Assembly: GCA_963920665.1 (NCBI GenBank)
Contig: OY987263.1
Coordinates: 31,980,547-32,044,546, forward strand
DNA from: Straminergon stramineum
Taxonomy: Eukaryota; Streptophyta; Bryopsida; Hypnales; Calliergonaceae
Direction: 5' to 3'
Length of the DNA: 64,000 bases
The stretch's first letter is position 1; every line of letters begins with the position of its first letter. Position numbers and translations under genes: made by a program. The notes under the pieces were generated by a model that had not been told where the DNA came from, searched no databases, and was given only the letters and a program-made list of their open reading frames with translations. Shown in pieces: positions 47,401-57,588 of this stretch.

Positions 47401-48684
47401 TGTTGTGCCCTTGAGTGACACTTACCACCTTCAGCTCACCTCCTAGTACTTCCTCAAGCACTTAACTCTTTAGTGACACCAAGGGTCATAATCTCCTAAC
47501 ATTGCACATGCCATGCACCCACAATGTTAGGTTTCAACTAGTCACAAGGTTCCTTATTCCTCTGTGACTCTCAACACTTCTATTCCAACCCTTAACTCCC
47601 ACAAGATACTAGGTATTTGATGGCATTAGGTAGAACTTCCATTGATGTCCAAGCACTTAGTGGTGGCACTATTCCCCATTGGTGCTATCCGCCCTTGAAT
47701 GAGACCCAAGTCCCCACTAGGCCCGACCCAACTAATCTTGGGACTCACACCATGGCCTAGTGTAAAGTGGGACACCATCCAACCAATATCAAGGAGTGCA
47801 TCAGCACTCCATGGTAACACACAAGTTGTGATCAGACTCCAGCATCAACCTTACGGACCACTTGTGGTCACTTTGGCTCATTAAGGCACCATTCGGGAGT
47901 GAGGAGTGAGACTACCCCTCCTCATAGTATTCTCTTTGGGATTCTGCAGCCCCCCATACTAAAGGTCAAAAAAAACAGTCAAGATACTCTCGATCTTGAA
48001 AGACCACCCAATTCCAAGTGCTTTTCCCAAAATTGAACCCTCGAAGACTCATGATCTTCCCATTGAGATAACTTTTAGCACCGAGCACCAAATTCCAAGT
48101 GCGAGACCATTTTCATGATCTAAGTTTTCTTTAGATAACCTTGGACTATTCAGTTTCCCCAATACGATAAGTATCAAAGAAGTTATGACCCTCCAAAGGT
48201 ACGAGTTTCCTAGAAGGTGTAGTTCTCTGGGACTCCACCCTTTTGGGATGCCCATAACTTTTAGTTCATAACTCATCTCTTCATGAGCCTTATCATTATA
48301 GTAATCTTGTCTCCAATATCCTTAGCTTTACGATGATATATGGCATGCCCTATTTGGCTCAGAGTATTCCTTCCAAACCTTGTCTCCCATGTCTCCAAGC
48401 CTTGGGACTCGGCCCGAACACTACCAACTTTGAGGAGCCATAACTTTTGACTCACAACTTGTATTCTTTCTTTCTTGGAACACATGGACATGTCTTCTCA
48501 CAAGCTTTCCAAGCATGTATGACACACACTCCAATATGTCCAGATCAGAGTACTACAATATTCTAATTGTTCGGAAATCCAAGCCCCACTCACCCCATCT
48601 CTTGCAAGGCTTAAGGAGTCACCCCCAACATTCTCCTTGCTCACCAAGGTGGCATGGGCACGTGTCTTAATGAGGGTTGTGACA
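47401..48684 (+). mobile_element. solo LTR with 5-bp target duplication
   Basis: A 1284-bp segment that starts TGTTGTGCCC and ends GGTTGTGACA (TG..CA), flanked by CTAAT at 47396-47400 and again at 48685-48689. The interior is less AT-rich than the surroundings and has no coding frame of note. This is the structure left by recombination between the two LTRs of a retrotransposon. Strand is assigned only from the TG..CA reading and could be the reverse. The superfamily cannot be told from the LTR alone. Confidence 0.85.
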
Positions 48685-49639
48685 CTAATTCATGATAATT
48701 GCAGAAAAAGAAGAAACAAAAATATCCAAATGTTGTACTTTGAGAGGGTGGATAGGGTTTTTAAAACCCTAGTTATGACTTTCTCTAGTAATGTGAATAA
48801 CTAAATATGACTATACTAAGCAACTAATCTATTTTAACTACTAAAGTTGATCCAAAGTGAATACATGTTGACACAACAACTCTACAAAATGCTTGATGGG
48901 AAGTTATAAGGCCTTAAACACCTACAATTATGGCAAAAAAAAGATATCCAAGCAAATGCCATGTCTTTGTCAAAGTATCTATGTCCATTTGCAAAGTGCA
49001 CAAGAATAAGAGTATTTGATAAAGACATTATTTAAAAGCATCTTTGAAGCAAAAAAAGGATTATGTTTTTATAGTCTTTATCTTTGTAAAAACATCAAAA
49101 CAACCATCTTTTAGTTGCAAGACAAGCGCGCACGTGCCCATGGTGAGCTTCAATTTTCGTATGAATAATTTTTTGGTTTCTATAGCATTTATAGAGACCT
49201 TCTATGCATATAGTTTGGATAACATTGTTGATAACCTTTCTAAAAAAGAAACAAACATGACATGTGAGAGTGTTTTGTCTATATCCTTCAAATAAAGTAT
49301 GCACAATCATGTTCTTTGTTGTTGGGCTTTGAATCCTAAGTTGGATATTTCAGTGTTGTTCAATTGACATTCTAAGCAATGAACAATTTTTTTCTAACGA
49401 AAAAGAATAAATAGTTCACATCTTAACTTTTTGGATGGTTTTAGCCAATCAAGGTAAAAAATGTAGACCTCCAAATTCAAGTTGAGAATTTCAAAAAAAT
49501 TATTAGCTTAAGCTGTAGAGCATTGCATGCCTATCCTACAATCAGAAAATATTTATAATAGGATAATTTTAGCCAAAATTATGGGTGAGTGAAGTTTTTC
49601 CTCTAATTCATCTTTGAAGGGTGCTAGTACGTACGCCTA

Positions 49640-49835
49640 AGAGCTTGAGCCTATGAGCCTAGAAGACTATATACCTATATTATAGGAACCTATTGTGATT
49701 TTAGTATAATATATATTTAGAGATACCTACATTATAGGTGTTTATGTCATAAATACCTTCAATTGTTGGAAGATATCTACTTATACATATGCTCACAGCT
49801 TATATGCTTGCATTTTTATACTCACACATTAGCAT
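49640..49835. repeat. 190-bp dispersed repeat, copy 2
   Basis: Shares a long colinear match with 29930-30125: GAGCTTAGAAGACTATA-like start, repeated TATTATAGG.ACC blocks, then a segment ending CTCACA..TTGCAT..ATGCTCACAC. It occupies the position where the first CACTA copy carries its cargo. Class unknown. Confidence 0.7.
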
Positions 49836-51472
49836 CATGGATTCATCTTTCAAAACTTCATCCAACATTTTCTTCTAGTCTGTAAGTCTATATTTATTTT
49901 ACTTTCAAGATTGGATTCCAAATGTCACTAAATTTTAAGGTTCCTTTTTTATTTGAATTGGATGAATTTTGATATTTTAATCCAAAACTAATGCTCTTGA
50001 CTATCCAATTTCATCTAACACTATCTTACTTAATTTTTTATCTATTTTTTAAAGTGTGACATGTTATTGGAAACCTCTAGAAATTACTTTAGTGATCTTG
50101 AATTCAAATTTGGGTTTAGTAAATTCTTAGAGGTTTGATTTAAACCTCTAATTTGTCATGTAAAAAATGAAAAATTTAAACACATGCCTTGGAATTTGTT
50201 TCCATCATATCTCCATTTTCTAGAACACATATTGTAATCATATCATGAGGCCCACCATGATTATTTTTGTCACATATTTTGTGTCTTTGTATACAACTAA
50301 ATTACAACTTTTATAACAAGATGTATGAATTCAATCTATGATCTAATTCTTTTCTTTCAATCAATTTCTTTCTATTTTCCCCTCTTGACTTCCTCCAAAT
50401 TATTTTCTATGTTTATTCTTTTTTTCCTATATTTTTGGGGATATTTTAGAGTTGCAATCTTTGACTTCTATTACTACTAATTTATTTCTAATTATTCCAA
50501 GAATCAAACAATTGTAATGACATAAGTCTCATTAGTGCTAACTAAGTATATTCTAAAGACCTTAAAACTTCATTTGATCAACTATGCATATTATAATCAA
50601 CAATCTTTGCTTAAATACACAATCAAAACTCTATAAGGGGTCAAATTAGTCTCTTAACTATATCCAAAGCTTCAAGTAGCAACTTAGTACCTATACTTCT
50701 ACTTCAAACAAGTACACTCTTAATACAAATGATATTCTTCACTTACTCTTGCTCCATGGCCACTTGGATATAGATTTTTCCCACTCCTTTTTCTCCTCTT
50801 TGGCTTAGATTTTTCTAGCTTCTAGTATTTTTTGTTTACACTACAACCTTCAATCTACACCAATAATTTAAATGCATTAGCATAAGGAGATCACTCTTTG
50901 TAATTCAAGGTATAGACTTGAATTAAGAGGGTATTTGATGTGGAGCTATTTACCTTCATTATTGTATTTAAGATGACCATAATCTTACATTAAAAGCTAC
51001 AAGGGGCATATTTCCAATATCCTAAGTTTTTTTTTTCTTCATTCCTATTTTTCTTAAGTGGGGCTATCTTACATGTAAAATTTAAGTTTTTCATAATGAG
51101 TTTACTGTTGAAAATTTCAGATTTCCTACTCAAACTATCCCATGAACATCCCATTCAATATGAGTGTGTCAACAACCAATTTGGCTTCAATTATTGAAGT
51201 TAAATGGATTATAAACCCTATTTTTGTATTGTACAAGACAATTTTCAGTTTGTTGAATCCACCAAGGAAAACTTCAATAATTGCAATGTTGCAATTTTTG
51301 ACTCTTGTTGTCAATGTCTTATATTTTTTTTATATGTATACTTCTAGTAATATCATACAATTTTAATCAACCACCCTTCATCATAGATTTTCTTGGATGT
51401 GTCCATTTTATCATCCACATCTATATTCACCTCAATATGAAAAATTTACATGGCCCCTATGTGTCAATGCTA

Positions 51473-51475
<3 letters not shown>

Positions 51476-51508
<33 letters not shown>
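51476..51508. repeat. (TA)n microsatellite
   Basis: An uninterrupted TA dinucleotide run of about 33 bp inside the second CACTA copy. Confidence 0.95.
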
Positions 51509-51511
<3 letters not shown>

Positions 51512-52119
51512 GCATTTAATGGTATACCCTATAGTAGCCCTTTGTATTCTATAAATTTTTTTCATCTTTAAATTAAATGAACCTTATTTTTAACTCATGT
51601 AGTTTTCTAAAAAATTGACAGTGATCCCCCTAGGTGCATTAGATTTGACTTTGTATCAACCAATCTATTTAGTTTTCAATTTGTATTAGCCATCACAATC
51701 AATTGCATAATTATTCAAGCCCATGTCAAGTCACAATAGTCAGTTAGGGTAGGTCTTAGTTCTCAACCTCAGTGCTCTAATTTGTTCTTAGGCTTTTATT
51801 TCTCTCTAATTTTCCCCTAAATCTTCAAAAATATTATTTCATTTTTTATTATTATTAAATGCTTTATTCCTCTCTACTTTCTTTCTAAATCTTGTGAAGA
51901 TTTCAAATATTTTAATTAAAATATAAACATGGGCCACCTAAAATTATTGGATACCAATTTTGTAATAGATGCATCATACAAAAAAAATTAACTTTTTATT
52001 AATAGACATTAAACAAAGTCACTCCTTAACCCCAAGGAATATCCCTTAGGGCGAAAATATAGGACTCACTTAGATTGTTCACTATTTCCTTGGGCTCCCT
52101 CCGAAGAAAAGAAATTAAC

Positions 52120-52885
52120 TACCGAAGAAATGTGACTACAAAGTATAATTGATGCAAAAATATGACTGCAAAATATAATTGAAGTGAAAATATGACTAGC
52201 AAATATGATTGAAGTGAAAATATGACTAGGCATTCTCCCTTGGGGGGGGGGGGGGTTGTGTGTTAAAAAAATAAAGATATAGGTGCGAAAAACCACTATT
52301 TTATAAGGGGGTATGAATTATTATTTTTTTCACATGCTATCATTATGTAATTTTCTAATGGGACCTATTATTCCACACCCTATATTACATTAAAAACGTC
52401 CAATGCCATTTTCAATACCCTATATTATTCTAAACCCATTTATAATTTTTAGCCTCCATTTTTTTAACATACCCTATCATTTGTTCACATGTGTGTTGCT
52501 ACTCCAACTGTTTACCACCCCCACCCCCAAGCACTCTCCAAGTATGTTCCTTGTCCAAGTTTTCCTTGCGATACCCCCAAAGAAAAAAATCTAACTATTA
52601 TTAGAATATGACCACAAAATATGATTGAAGCAAATATATGATTGACAAATATAACTGGGCATTCCTCAAATACTTTCTATGTCGTCCCCTATGAAGTATT
52701 TTGGCATTTCCAAGAGATGTATATTGTATGCTTATGAAGTACAAGGCCAAAATATGACTAGTAGTTATATCTGTAGTCATATTTCTCCCTAGGATTTAGG
52801 CCTCCTATAATATGACTACAAGTAGTCACCAATCATCTCCAATTATATTGTCACAGTCATGAAACTGACTTGTTTTGTTGTAGTG
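52120..52885. repeat. subterminal repeats of the second CACTA copy
   Basis: Repeated short units of the form (A)AATATGACT(G/A)NNA and their variants, spaced 20-40 bp, directly inside the right terminus. Such arrays bind the TNPA-type protein in characterised CACTA elements. The array is interrupted by a G-tract at 52240-52254 and an AT-rich stretch 52260-52560 of unknown origin. Confidence 0.65.
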
Positions 52886-53118
52886 TGTGGATTTGCCATT
52901 TTCTTACGTAATAAAGTCCAAAGATACCCCATTAAAGGAAATCCAACACCATTTATTGAAACACTAGTTTGAACAACTCTATCAAAATTTGAGATGGAGT
53001 TTATTTTTATTTCATCCAAGAGACCTTGTTCAAATTGTCTAGAAGACACAAGACGTCATGTCTAGCATTTTAGGATTATGAGTTTGCAAAGTTGAATTTG
53101 GGATGCAACAAAAGCTAG

Positions 53119-53326
53119 CATTATAAAAAAACTTGTGTTTTAGGTGACAAATTTTAGGTGATGTCAAATGTAACAATTGATGTTTTTATGTCAACAATGA
53201 TGTCCAATGTAACATCTTGATGTTACCTAAAATGTTATTGTTGACATAAAAACACAGGTAGTTACATTAGATGTCACTTAAAATCTGTCAACTTAGACAT
53301 AAAAAAAACTTTGGTTTCTTATAGTG
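53119..53326. mobile_element. CACTA-type MITE, 208 bp, TAG duplication
   Basis: Starts CATTATAAAAAAACTTGTG and ends in a sequence whose complement starts CACTATAAGAAACC. The arms continue for about 60 bp with the shared blocks GTGA(T/C)(A)TC(T/A)AATGTAAC. TAG is duplicated on both sides (53116-53118 and 53327-53329), the 3-bp duplication of CACTA elements. The first base after CA is changed (CATTA instead of CACTA), so the left end is probably inactive. The interior has further AATGTTA/TAACAT palindromes and no coding capacity. Confidence 0.8.
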
Positions 53327-53329
53327 TAG

Positions 53330-53806
53330 TATTCATCTTGAGTTGTAACCAATGATACATGTATGTACTTGTAATGTACCTTATATTTCAAAGACATTAC
53401 CCCCATAAATGTATGAGGCTCCTCCATCCATAATCACTTGCAAATGGTTGTTTTTGACATGAAAGTCTAAATATTTTACAATATTTTTTGAAAACTCCAA
53501 CCATAGGATCTTGTTCACCACTATCAGATTATTCTACCCTCAAATTTTCAAAGACCTTGATTGTACGGAGTTTGAGATTTCTTCAATCAAAGCTCAATTT
53601 TTGAAAAATCAACAATTTATTCTCCTAGGCAAAATGCCTTTAGGGGCCATATCTCAAATGACTTTGAGATCTATATCTCAAATTTTCCCAAAAGGAGTTT
53701 TCGTTTTTGACCAAATGCAATTATGAATAGTGAAGAATATGCATGCCATTTTTCACAAGGATTGGAGCAATGGAAGATTGTCTCAAAGCCTCAAAACCAA
53801 GTGACG
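53330..53806. other. spacer, nothing recognised
   Basis: Short AT-rich spacer between the 208-bp MITE and the Tc1-type element. The 71-codon frame at 53511-53726 has no recognisable domain. Confidence 0.4.
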
Positions 53807-53808
53807 TA

Positions 53809-55044
53809 TAGTGCCCTCCAATAAGTCTTGCAACCCCATGTCTAATTCTCTACCAAGTAGTTTGATTACAAAACATACTCTTGGTAGGTAAATTTAGGTA
53901 TTTGATTGTGATTTTTTGCCTTGTACAAGGTGAGTTATGTACCTTGTTGTAACTCATTTCACTTTTTTTAAATATCTCTTTTGTGAGAGGTGGTTGATTT
54001 TGAGAACACTATGTTGAGTTGAAAGGTACAATGCTACACTTAAAAATTTTGTTGTAGGAGATCTCACGTAGTAGATGTCAACCAACTTTAGAGTTGGGAG
54101 GATCAACATTACTGCATGCATGCTTCTAGTGATTGTTGCTTGTAGACATTGCCTAAAAGTTTTGTTAGAAAAGATCAATGTTTGTCTAGAATATTGTGTA
54201 TGTGGTATTGCTAGGAGTTCTATAAGCAAACTTTGTGAAGTTCTAAGTAGTGTCAGTTAACTTTGCACCTTGACATAATATGAAAGTCATTGATTGCCAA
54301 CTAAATTCTTCTAACCTCAATCCTATAGAAAACTTGTGGAAGAAAGTCAAAGATCGAGTGCAAAGAAGGTGTAGACTCCATAACAAAGACCAAATGTGGA
54401 CATTAGTGAATTTGACTTGGGAGGATATACCTCAAGAAAGTATCAAAAAGTTAATTTCTACAATGCCAAACCAAATGGAAGTTGTAATGGTAGCTCAAGG
54501 TGGTAGTATTTGATGGCAATGTATATACCACTTTGATGCAAAGTAGTTGCTAATGAACAAGACATGATGTAAAATTCATGTTACACTAGGCTTATATAGT
54601 ACTAGAGCTTTCTAATGATACCCTATTTGACAACATTTGTTAAAAAACAATTCTATAAATGGGCATGTTTCTCTTTGCCTTAAATGTTTATGAAAGAAAA
54701 TTGCAAAATCACATAGAGGAAAATTTTACCTACATAATGTGAGTCTTTGTAACAAGAAAGATGTGAACAATGGTATTTCCTAAATACTTGTGCAATCAAA
54801 TCTTAAAAAATCATCACATATATTTTTCAATTAATTATTATGTAAGGCCATGAAAAACTAATAAAATGATTCACCAAAAATGGAGTACTTATTTTTTGAC
54901 ATTGAAATTTCATATGTTGATTAATGTTCCATAAAGCAATAGATTTGATAGGATAGTTTTGATAGAGTATTCTTAAAATGGAGTCAAAAAGAAAAAATTT
55001 GAAGGGCTTTATAGTGGGGTTGCAAGAATTATTGGAGGGTATTG
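53809..55044 (+). mobile_element. Tc1-type (Tc1/mariner) transposon, decayed
   Basis: Terminal inverted repeats of about 30 bp: the left end reads TAGTGCCCTCCAATAAGTCT and the right end, complemented, CAATACCCTCCAATAATTCT, both followed by TGCAACCCCA. TA is duplicated on each side (53807-53808 and 55045-55046). At 1236 bp it is slightly shorter than usual autonomous Tc1 elements. Inside, 54280-54513 encodes the C-terminal third of a Tc1-like DDE transposase. Upstream of it the frame is broken and the central catalytic region is not recognisable, so an internal deletion is likely. Non-autonomous. Confidence 0.85.
54280..54513 (+). pseudogene. Tc1-like DDE transposase, C-terminal remnant
   Basis: A 77-codon open frame that aligns with the end of Tc1-type transposases. 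It has NLNPIENLWKKVKDRVQRR (family consensus SPDLNPIENLW..LK..V..R), then WTLVNLTWEDIPQESIKKLI, then STMPNQMEVVMVAQGG, the usual PRR/AKGG-like tail. The Glu of PIEN (residue 17) is the third acid of the DDE triad in Tc1 elements; plant mariner-like elements normally have Asp there in a different context. The frame before this point contains stops. A nearby segment reading NFRVGRINITA (from about 54078) may be the remnant of the linker after the N-terminal helix-turn-helix domains; that part is a weak guess. Confidence 0.8.
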
Positions 55045-55046
55045 TA

Positions 55047-56947
55047 CATTGTAATACTAAAAACTTAACAATCCCCATTTTGTATATGTGCCAACCAAGC
55101 ACCCCTTTGTCCACTTGCACACCTGTGGAATTCAATTGACTAGGTTTCTTTCCCAAGACAATCCATAGTAAGCACTACGTGCAACTAGGTTTGAATTTAA
55201 AAAATCATCTAAGCTAGATTTTTTTTCCTAATCAATGGTTCCTGGCTATAGAAAGATAACTTGAGAAACTCCATGAGAAAAATATGAAATTTGAAAAAAA
55301 TTATTTGCACAGGATCTGGACAACTTCTAAAGTTGAGCAATGATTGACCATAAAATGGTTGATAGAGTATTTAAGGGTTAACTTACTACAATGTACCTTA
55401 TTATAAATCTTAAGAAATTATTTCAAACAATATCTTTGTATTAAATTTGTATTCTACATCATATTGGTATAAAGCTTAATGCTAGGCATGATGTAATTCT
55501 TGCATAGTATAATCTTTGAATAAATGAGATGACTACTTCAATAGAAAACAATACTTACCTTTTTATTGGAGAAGTATGATTCAAGGATTTTTACATCTTT
55601 CAATGAAACTTATGGATAATCATCAAAGTGGTACAAGGACCCAACTAGTCCCCCTAAATGTTCACAAAGTCCACCTTTAACATACCTTAATTATTTATCC
55701 ATCAATTCATCATTCTTTTGCGAAAACAATTTTGAAAATCTAATGAATCTAACTATTGTATATGCAATTACAAAATTGACTGAATTGGGATATTATAACT
55801 TATAGAACTTCCCTTCTCAAGGTAAGCATACCCATTATTGATTGCAAACCAATTCAGAGCTCTAATGATTGCAATCCAATTCAACTAAATATATTGTATT
55901 CTAATGTCATTCTTATTGGGACTCCCAAGTTTTGGAATTGGCAATGAAAAGGTTGGGATTGGGTTGGGAAGCCACCATTTAATGAATTCACTAAACTCAT
56001 GCACCTATGCAACTTCTACATAGCAAAAAATTCATTCATTGTTTCATTGCACAATACAAAGGGATGCTTGTGGATGTCCATTGGAAGTAAGAGAGTTACA
56101 TTTAATTCCAATACAATCCCCCTAGACCACAATAAGAAGCTATATGTTTTTGCTTTGACCATCTATAATGTATCGTTATTTTTTCCCAAAATGAGTTGGA
56201 CTAAAATACATGTATAATGAACCAATTTGTTTGAAGTTTGGGACTTGAAAAGCCCATTGTGGACTATTTAGTCACTATGCATAAGATAAACCTACCTATG
56301 ACAAGCAAAATGAGTGTTTTGTCCTATTACAATTAGCAAAAAACTCTGAGTTTTTTCTATACAAAGACATCTATGAGAAAAGAAGAGAGCAATTGAAATT
56401 TTATTTTTTTGACAAAGTAGGAATTTCTTAGGAATTTTAGAAGTGTGGTTACCAATTGGCCCAAAAGAGTTTGTATACTATCCCCAAACCAACAAAAAGT
56501 GTATGCATGATGGCCATCCTACCACCTAAAGCAGTCAGAATATTTCCTAATGTAGGTACAATATTTTCTAACATGGCTAGAACAATGAAGATTTAAAAAA
56601 ATCACTTTCTTTGGTGAATTTACACTAAAAAGCTAGAAGTTCCTAAAACAAGCACTAATAACTCCATCACTATCACCCAGGCCATTGATTTCAGTCAATA
56701 ACCTACCTAATGTAGTCCTAATCTTATTTATTAGAGTAAGTCTGTCATGGATTGTTGTAAGACTCTAATGGATCATTTCCTAGGTGCTTGTTATGGGTGG
56801 TTTGCTTTTCCTAGGCAAGTTTACCCTACATACATATAGTTATTGGATTCAATTTTTTCTTCTTCAAAAGAATGGGTTTTTATCAAGATGTTGTAAAAAT
56901 TCAATTTCCTTGTCACATTTCAAAAGGGCACTACCAACCACATCATG
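55047..56947. other. spacer, nothing recognised
   Basis: AT-rich sequence between the Tc1-type element and the MITE near AlaRS. No repeat termini, conserved coding motif or RNA gene was found. Confidence 0.4.
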
Positions 56948-56949
56948 TA

Positions 56950-57100
56950 AGGTAACTCAGCCTATGACAGGCCAAATGGGAGCCAACCCATTCCAAGCAA
57001 AAGTACAGTAGTGGTGAACATTCTAGCTTTGAAATGTACACCTCTAGAATATTTTTGCCTGTTATGGCTCCCATTAGGCCTGTCAAAGGCTGAGTTACCT
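56950..57100. mobile_element. small foldback MITE with TA duplication
   Basis: Inverted repeats AGGTAACTCAGCC at the left and its complement GGCTGAGTTACCT at the right, extending through a second matched block (GACAGGCC..GGGAGCC / GGCTCCC..GGCCTGT). TA flanks both ends (56948-56949 and 57101-57102), the duplication expected of Stowaway/mariner-type MITEs. About 150 bp, no coding capacity. It lies some 490 bp beyond the AlaRS stop codon. Confidence 0.8.
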
Positions 57101-57102
57101 TA

Positions 57103-57588
57103 TGCAGTGCAAACACAAATTGGTTTATTACACTGGATTCTGTTCGCACTCGATATTCCTATCACTGGCGTCCACGAATGTAAAGCTGAGATAATGCATT
57201 GTAACTTACACTTAACCATTGGTAGGCTGCTAGCTTATTATCTAACCAATGAATATAATGCAGAGTCCAAATGTCCAGAGAATGTGATTTGCACAACCAG
57301 TTCGTTGTGGAAGCTCAATAGGTAACATGTCCAAATAGTAACAATAATAGTTCAGATTATGGTCTTCAAGAGAGCTACATCTTGCCAAGTACGCAACGAC
57401 GTTAAAGCCTGCAAATAAAATACTGCTAAACAAGCATTTAACCCAAATGACAGGGAGCTGCAAGGTATAAAAGAATGATCGTACGATTGTAGATCCAAGG
57501 TTCTAACATTCTAACCAATAGCCAGAACGGAACGCTGCGACACTCCAGGTCTGCGGTAAGCGAAGTACAATGAAGAGGGGCCGCTTCA
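57103..57588 (-). other. AlaRS 3' UTR and downstream spacer
   Basis: Sequence immediately 3' of the AlaRS stop codon on the minus strand. The first part should be 3' UTR. No canonical AATAAA is obvious close to the stop, so the polyadenylation point cannot be placed by eye. No other gene is seen. Confidence 0.5.

Larger units (their letters stand above)
48685..52885. mobile_element. second CACTA copy, left end missing
   Basis: The right terminus is GACTTGTTTTGTTGTAGTG (ends 52885), the complement of CACTACAACAAAACA, as at the start of the element at 7570. Subterminal AATATGACT-type repeats occupy about 52120-52880. The body matches the 7570-16682 element: 48745-49615 corresponds to about 9560-10530, and 49840-52885 to about 14565-16682. 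The roughly 4-kb cargo of the first copy is absent; a 200-bp repeat (49640-49835) sits at the join instead. No left CACTA terminus is found, and a solo LTR abuts the left side. No transposase frame is recognisable. Confidence 0.75.
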
